Assembly (NCBI GenBank): GCA_030606765.1
Contig: JAUWFX010000110.1
Location: 1-6,007 of the forward strand
DNA length: 6,007 nt
Source of the DNA: Dehalococcoidia bacterium
GTDB lineage: Bacteria > Chloroflexota > Dehalococcoidia > GIF9 > AB-539-J10
Reading direction: 5' to 3'
The notes beneath the pieces were generated by a model. The model worked only from the letters and a program-made list of their open reading frames with translations, ran no database searches and was not told the origin of the DNA. Position numbers and translations under genes: made by a program. Shown here in pieces: positions 3,948 through 6,007 of this stretch (its first letter is position 1; every line of letters begins with the position of its first letter).

Positions 3948-6007
3948 ATGAAAAAGACAATGTTTTCTTTAGTGATTGTGGTGGCGTTGATTATCATGAT
4001 GCTGCCCGCTGATATTGTGGCGGCAAGGAGGCACAGAGACCAGACCCCCACAGCAACTAATGAAACTCAGACAGAAACTACTCAAACGGCAAATGATGGA
4101 CTCGATAGCGGCGTGCTTGTGCTGCCCCCCGTTATCCCGCTGGTGGCGGCGCCAAGTGCATGGCCGACTATATGGACGGGGCTAGCTACGGACGATAATG
4201 GGAGCTGCAACACGCACCGCAACGTGGCGGATATGGATGACGATGGCTATGCGCTCTATTACGACGTAGATTCTGATTATATATACCTGCGCATGGAGAC
4301 TGTCACCGCACCCGGCTGGCCTGGTACAGGGTCGCAAGACGTAGCTCGCTACAAGTGGTGGTTTCATACCGGGGGGACGGCGGCCCATGTCAAAGGGACT
4401 AGTGTGTACGATGCAGAATTTCTGCTGATACTTGAGGACAGGACGGATACGAGCGACGTTGACGGCAACAAGGATCTACTGGGCGAACTGACCCTCATGG
4501 ACGACCTTGCAAATATTGGATTTGCAAAACGATGGAACAAGGGGGACTCTGGCGCCTACATCACCGGAACTCCTGACAATGGCGGTAACAGTACCCTTTG
4601 GGAAAGAGAACTTGGAGCTGGCACGCCCGGCGTTGGGGGACCTCAGGGAGTCATGCTCGGTGAAATCGGATACCGAATTTCCAACGAATTCGTGGACATG
4701 TACGTAAGCCGGGCCGCGCTGGGAAACCCGTCCTCGTTATGCCTCATCTGGGCAACCGATAACCAGAACCCCAACCTGGACCAGGCTCCCGACTGCGACC
4801 GCCCGGAGGAACCAAATTGCATCATGCTGGGGAAGGACTACGGCGATGCACCTGACCCCGAATATCCCACTTTGTTTGCCAGCAATGGAGCCCGTCACAC
4901 TGTGGGCGACATCTATCTCGGTGCCGCTATTGACGCGGAACTGGACGGCATACCGAATTCGACTGCCACGGGCGACGATAACAGTAATGTCGATGACGAG
5001 GACGGCGTTGATTTCACGACAGCACTGGTAAGAGGCCAATCGGCCGATGTGACCGTGACTGCGTCGGATGACGGGTATCTGGATGCCTGGTTGGACTTTA
5101 ACGAAGATGGCGACTGGGCAGACGCTGGTGAGCAAATCTTCACCAGCCAACCACTCAGTTTGGGAGCCAATAATCTAAGCTTTCCAGTGCCTTTCTCGGC
5201 AACAGCCGACCAGACATTTGCCCGCTTCCGCTTCAGCAGCGCTGGCGGCTTGTCCTATGATGGGCTTGCTGACGATGGTGAAGTAGAGGACTATATGGTA
5301 ACCATCGAAGGGTGTACACTGACCGTAGACCTTACCGGAGATACCGACTTCTGTGAAGGAAGCGACACCACCATAACCGCCGGTGTAACCGGCGGCACAC
5401 CTACCTATGATTATGATTGGTCTGCGAGCACAGCTCCCGGGACGGCTAATGACGGAACTTACACTGCCACAGATAGTGGCACGGTGGAAGTAACCGTAAC
5501 CGATGCTAATGACTGTATCGGCAGCGACAGTGTGATAGTAACAGCTCTACAAGGGCCGACGGCAGACTTCTACTCCGATGTCCAGAGCTGCTGTGACCCT
5601 CTGACTGTCTACTTTACCGACTTCTCCACCACCGGTGATAACCCCATCGTCTCGTGGTACTGGGACTTCGGTGATGGATATGACAGCATCGCTCAGAACC
5701 CCAGTCATATCTATGATGATGGTGTTTACACTGTAACTCTGACGGTGACCGATTCCCACGGCTGCAGTGATAGTGAGACCAAAGAAAACTACATTACCTC
5801 CAATGAAGGGCCGACGGCAGACTTTACTTCCGATGTCCAGAGCTGCTGTGACCCTCTGACTGTGTACTTTACCGACCTGTCAGCAGACGGAGACAACCCC
5901 ATCGTCTCGTGGTACTGGGACTTCGGTGATGGATATGACAGCACCGCTGAGAACCCCATCCATATCTATGATGATGGTGTTTACACTGTAACTCTGACGG
6001 TGACCGA
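3948..6007 (+). CDS. Large secreted surface protein with GEVED, Ig/PKD-like and PKD repeat domains (3' end outside window)
   Basis: The frame from ATG 3948 is open for 686 complete codons to the window edge. A signal peptide (MKK, hydrophobic 5-25, cleavage near residue 25) precedes a Thr/Gln-rich linker (about 32-50). Residues about 70-292 form a domain I cannot assign: aromatic and acidic, with C87, C265, C283 and C291 and a DMDDDG calcium-type loop at 95-100. KDYGDAPDP (296-304) and DDEDG (349-353) lead into a GEVED domain (about 368-453) with LDAWLDFNEDGDW (378-390) and an intact GEVEDY (444-449). An Ig/PKD-like or SprB-repeat-like domain (about 456-535) has C456, C469 and C523. PKD domain 1 begins at 536 with WYWDFGDG at 570-577; PKD domain 2 begins at 621 and is cut. 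Such proteins are usually cell-surface or secreted adhesion or scaffold proteins; PKD and GEVED domains are non-catalytic. Repeated Asp loops suggest calcium binding. Divergent from the protease gene, which might process it. Confidence 0.93.
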   Translation, partial: MKKTMFSLVIVVALIIMMLPADIVAARRHRDQTPTATNETQTETTQTANDGLDSGVLVLPPVIPLVAAPSAWPTIWTGLATDDNGSCNTHRNVADMDDDGYALYYDVDSDYIYLRMETVTAPGWPGTGSQDVARYKWWFHTGGTAAHVKGTSVYDAEFLLILEDRTDTSDVDGNKDLLGELTLMDDLANIGFAKRWNKGDSGAYITGTPDNGGNSTLWERELGAGTPGVGGPQGVMLGEIGYRISNEFVDMYVSRAALGNPSSLCLIWATDNQNPNLDQAPDCDRPEEPNCIMLGKDYGDAPDPEYPTLFASNGARHTVGDIYLGAAIDAELDGIPNSTATGDDNSNVDDEDGVDFTTALVRGQSADVTVTASDDGYLDAWLDFNEDGDWADAGEQIFTSQPLSLGANNLSFPVPFSATADQTFARFRFSSAGGLSYDGLADDGEVEDYMVTIEGCTLTVDLTGDTDFCEGSDTTITAGVTGGTPTYDYDWSASTAPGTANDGTYTATDSGTVEVTVTDANDCIGSDSVIVTALQGPTADFYSDVQSCCDPLTVYFTDFSTTGDNPIVSWYWDFGDGYDSIAQNPSHIYDDGVYTVTLTVTDSHGCSDSETKENYITSNEGPTADFTSDVQSCCDPLTVYFTDLSADGDNPIVSWYWDFGDGYDSTAENPIHIYDDGVYTVTLTVT
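5553..6007 (+). repeat. Tandem 255-base PKD-encoding repeat, second unit truncated by the window
   Basis: Unit 1 (5553-5807) encodes 85 residues starting GPTADF; unit 2 starts at 5808 and runs off the end after 200 bases. By hand alignment the units differ at about 18 of 200 positions (roughly 91% identical). The differences cluster in the first strand, the loop after VYFTD, and the segment after GYDS; the WYWDFGDG and VYTVTLTVTD parts are identical. Each unit carries a Cys-Cys pair (C548-C549, C633-C634) and unit 1 a third Cys at 606. The array probably continues beyond the window. Confidence 0.9.

Noticed and set aside
4643..5170. Several minus-strand open frames opposite the GEVED/PKD gene (also 4182-4388 and 5547-5759), and plus-strand ones at 4507-4707 and 4846-5031.
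   Set aside because: They are shadows of the 3948 frame, which has a perfect ribosome site, a signal peptide and recognisable domains.
1..6007. tRNA, rRNA or riboswitch.
   Set aside because: I found no cloverleaf with a TTC-loop pattern, no conserved rRNA segment and no recognisable riboswitch core in the intergenic regions by eye.

Overview
The window reads as ordinary bacterial DNA from a poorly characterised, probably environmental lineage. An extracytoplasmic-function (ECF) type sigma factor and purine-rich ribosome binding sites argue for Bacteria. Almost every other gene encodes an exported protein. The surface proteins carry no LPXTG or PEP-CTERM signal, but none of the visible ends rules one out for the truncated gene. 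Interspersed hairpin repeats with GCAATGAC/GTCATTGC ends, an Ig-like protein with a C-terminal membrane anchor and a GEVED/PKD surface protein remind me of Chloroflexota (Dehalococcoidia-like) metagenome assemblies. That taxonomic guess is inference and weak.

Layout. Positions 2-858 hold the end of a two-gene plus-strand unit: the C-terminus of an unrecognised, probably exported beta-rich protein, then a small membrane-anchored Ig-like protein whose ATG overlaps the preceding stop by one base. A hairpin follows at 872-895. Positions 913-1167 and 2103-2327 are two same-orientation copies, about 90% alike in the aligned blocks, of a non-coding element with inverted termini. Between them sits a lone ECF sigma factor gene (1316-1930) with no visible anti-sigma gene. 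After the second copy come two short REP-like hairpins (2338-2379) and a strong terminator-like hairpin (2467-2496). A secreted subtilisin-family (S8) protease lies on the minus strand (2509-3534).

A 413-base divergent intergenic region (3535-3947) separates the protease from a large plus-strand gene starting at 3948. That gene is open to the end of the window (686 complete codons). It encodes a secreted multidomain protein: an unassigned N-terminal domain, a GEVED domain, an Ig/PKD-like domain and the first two of a near-identical PKD repeat array.

How the parts may work together. A composite sequence, GTAC-NN-ATGGGTGATTC-Y-CA, occurs upstream of the sigma gene and, on the minus strand, upstream of the protease gene. 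RGTACY palindromes cluster strikingly in the protease/GEVED intergenic region. The simplest reading is a small regulon in which the sigma factor, or a regulator acting with it, controls itself, a secreted protease and a giant surface protein. The sequence matches are seen directly; the regulatory link is inference.
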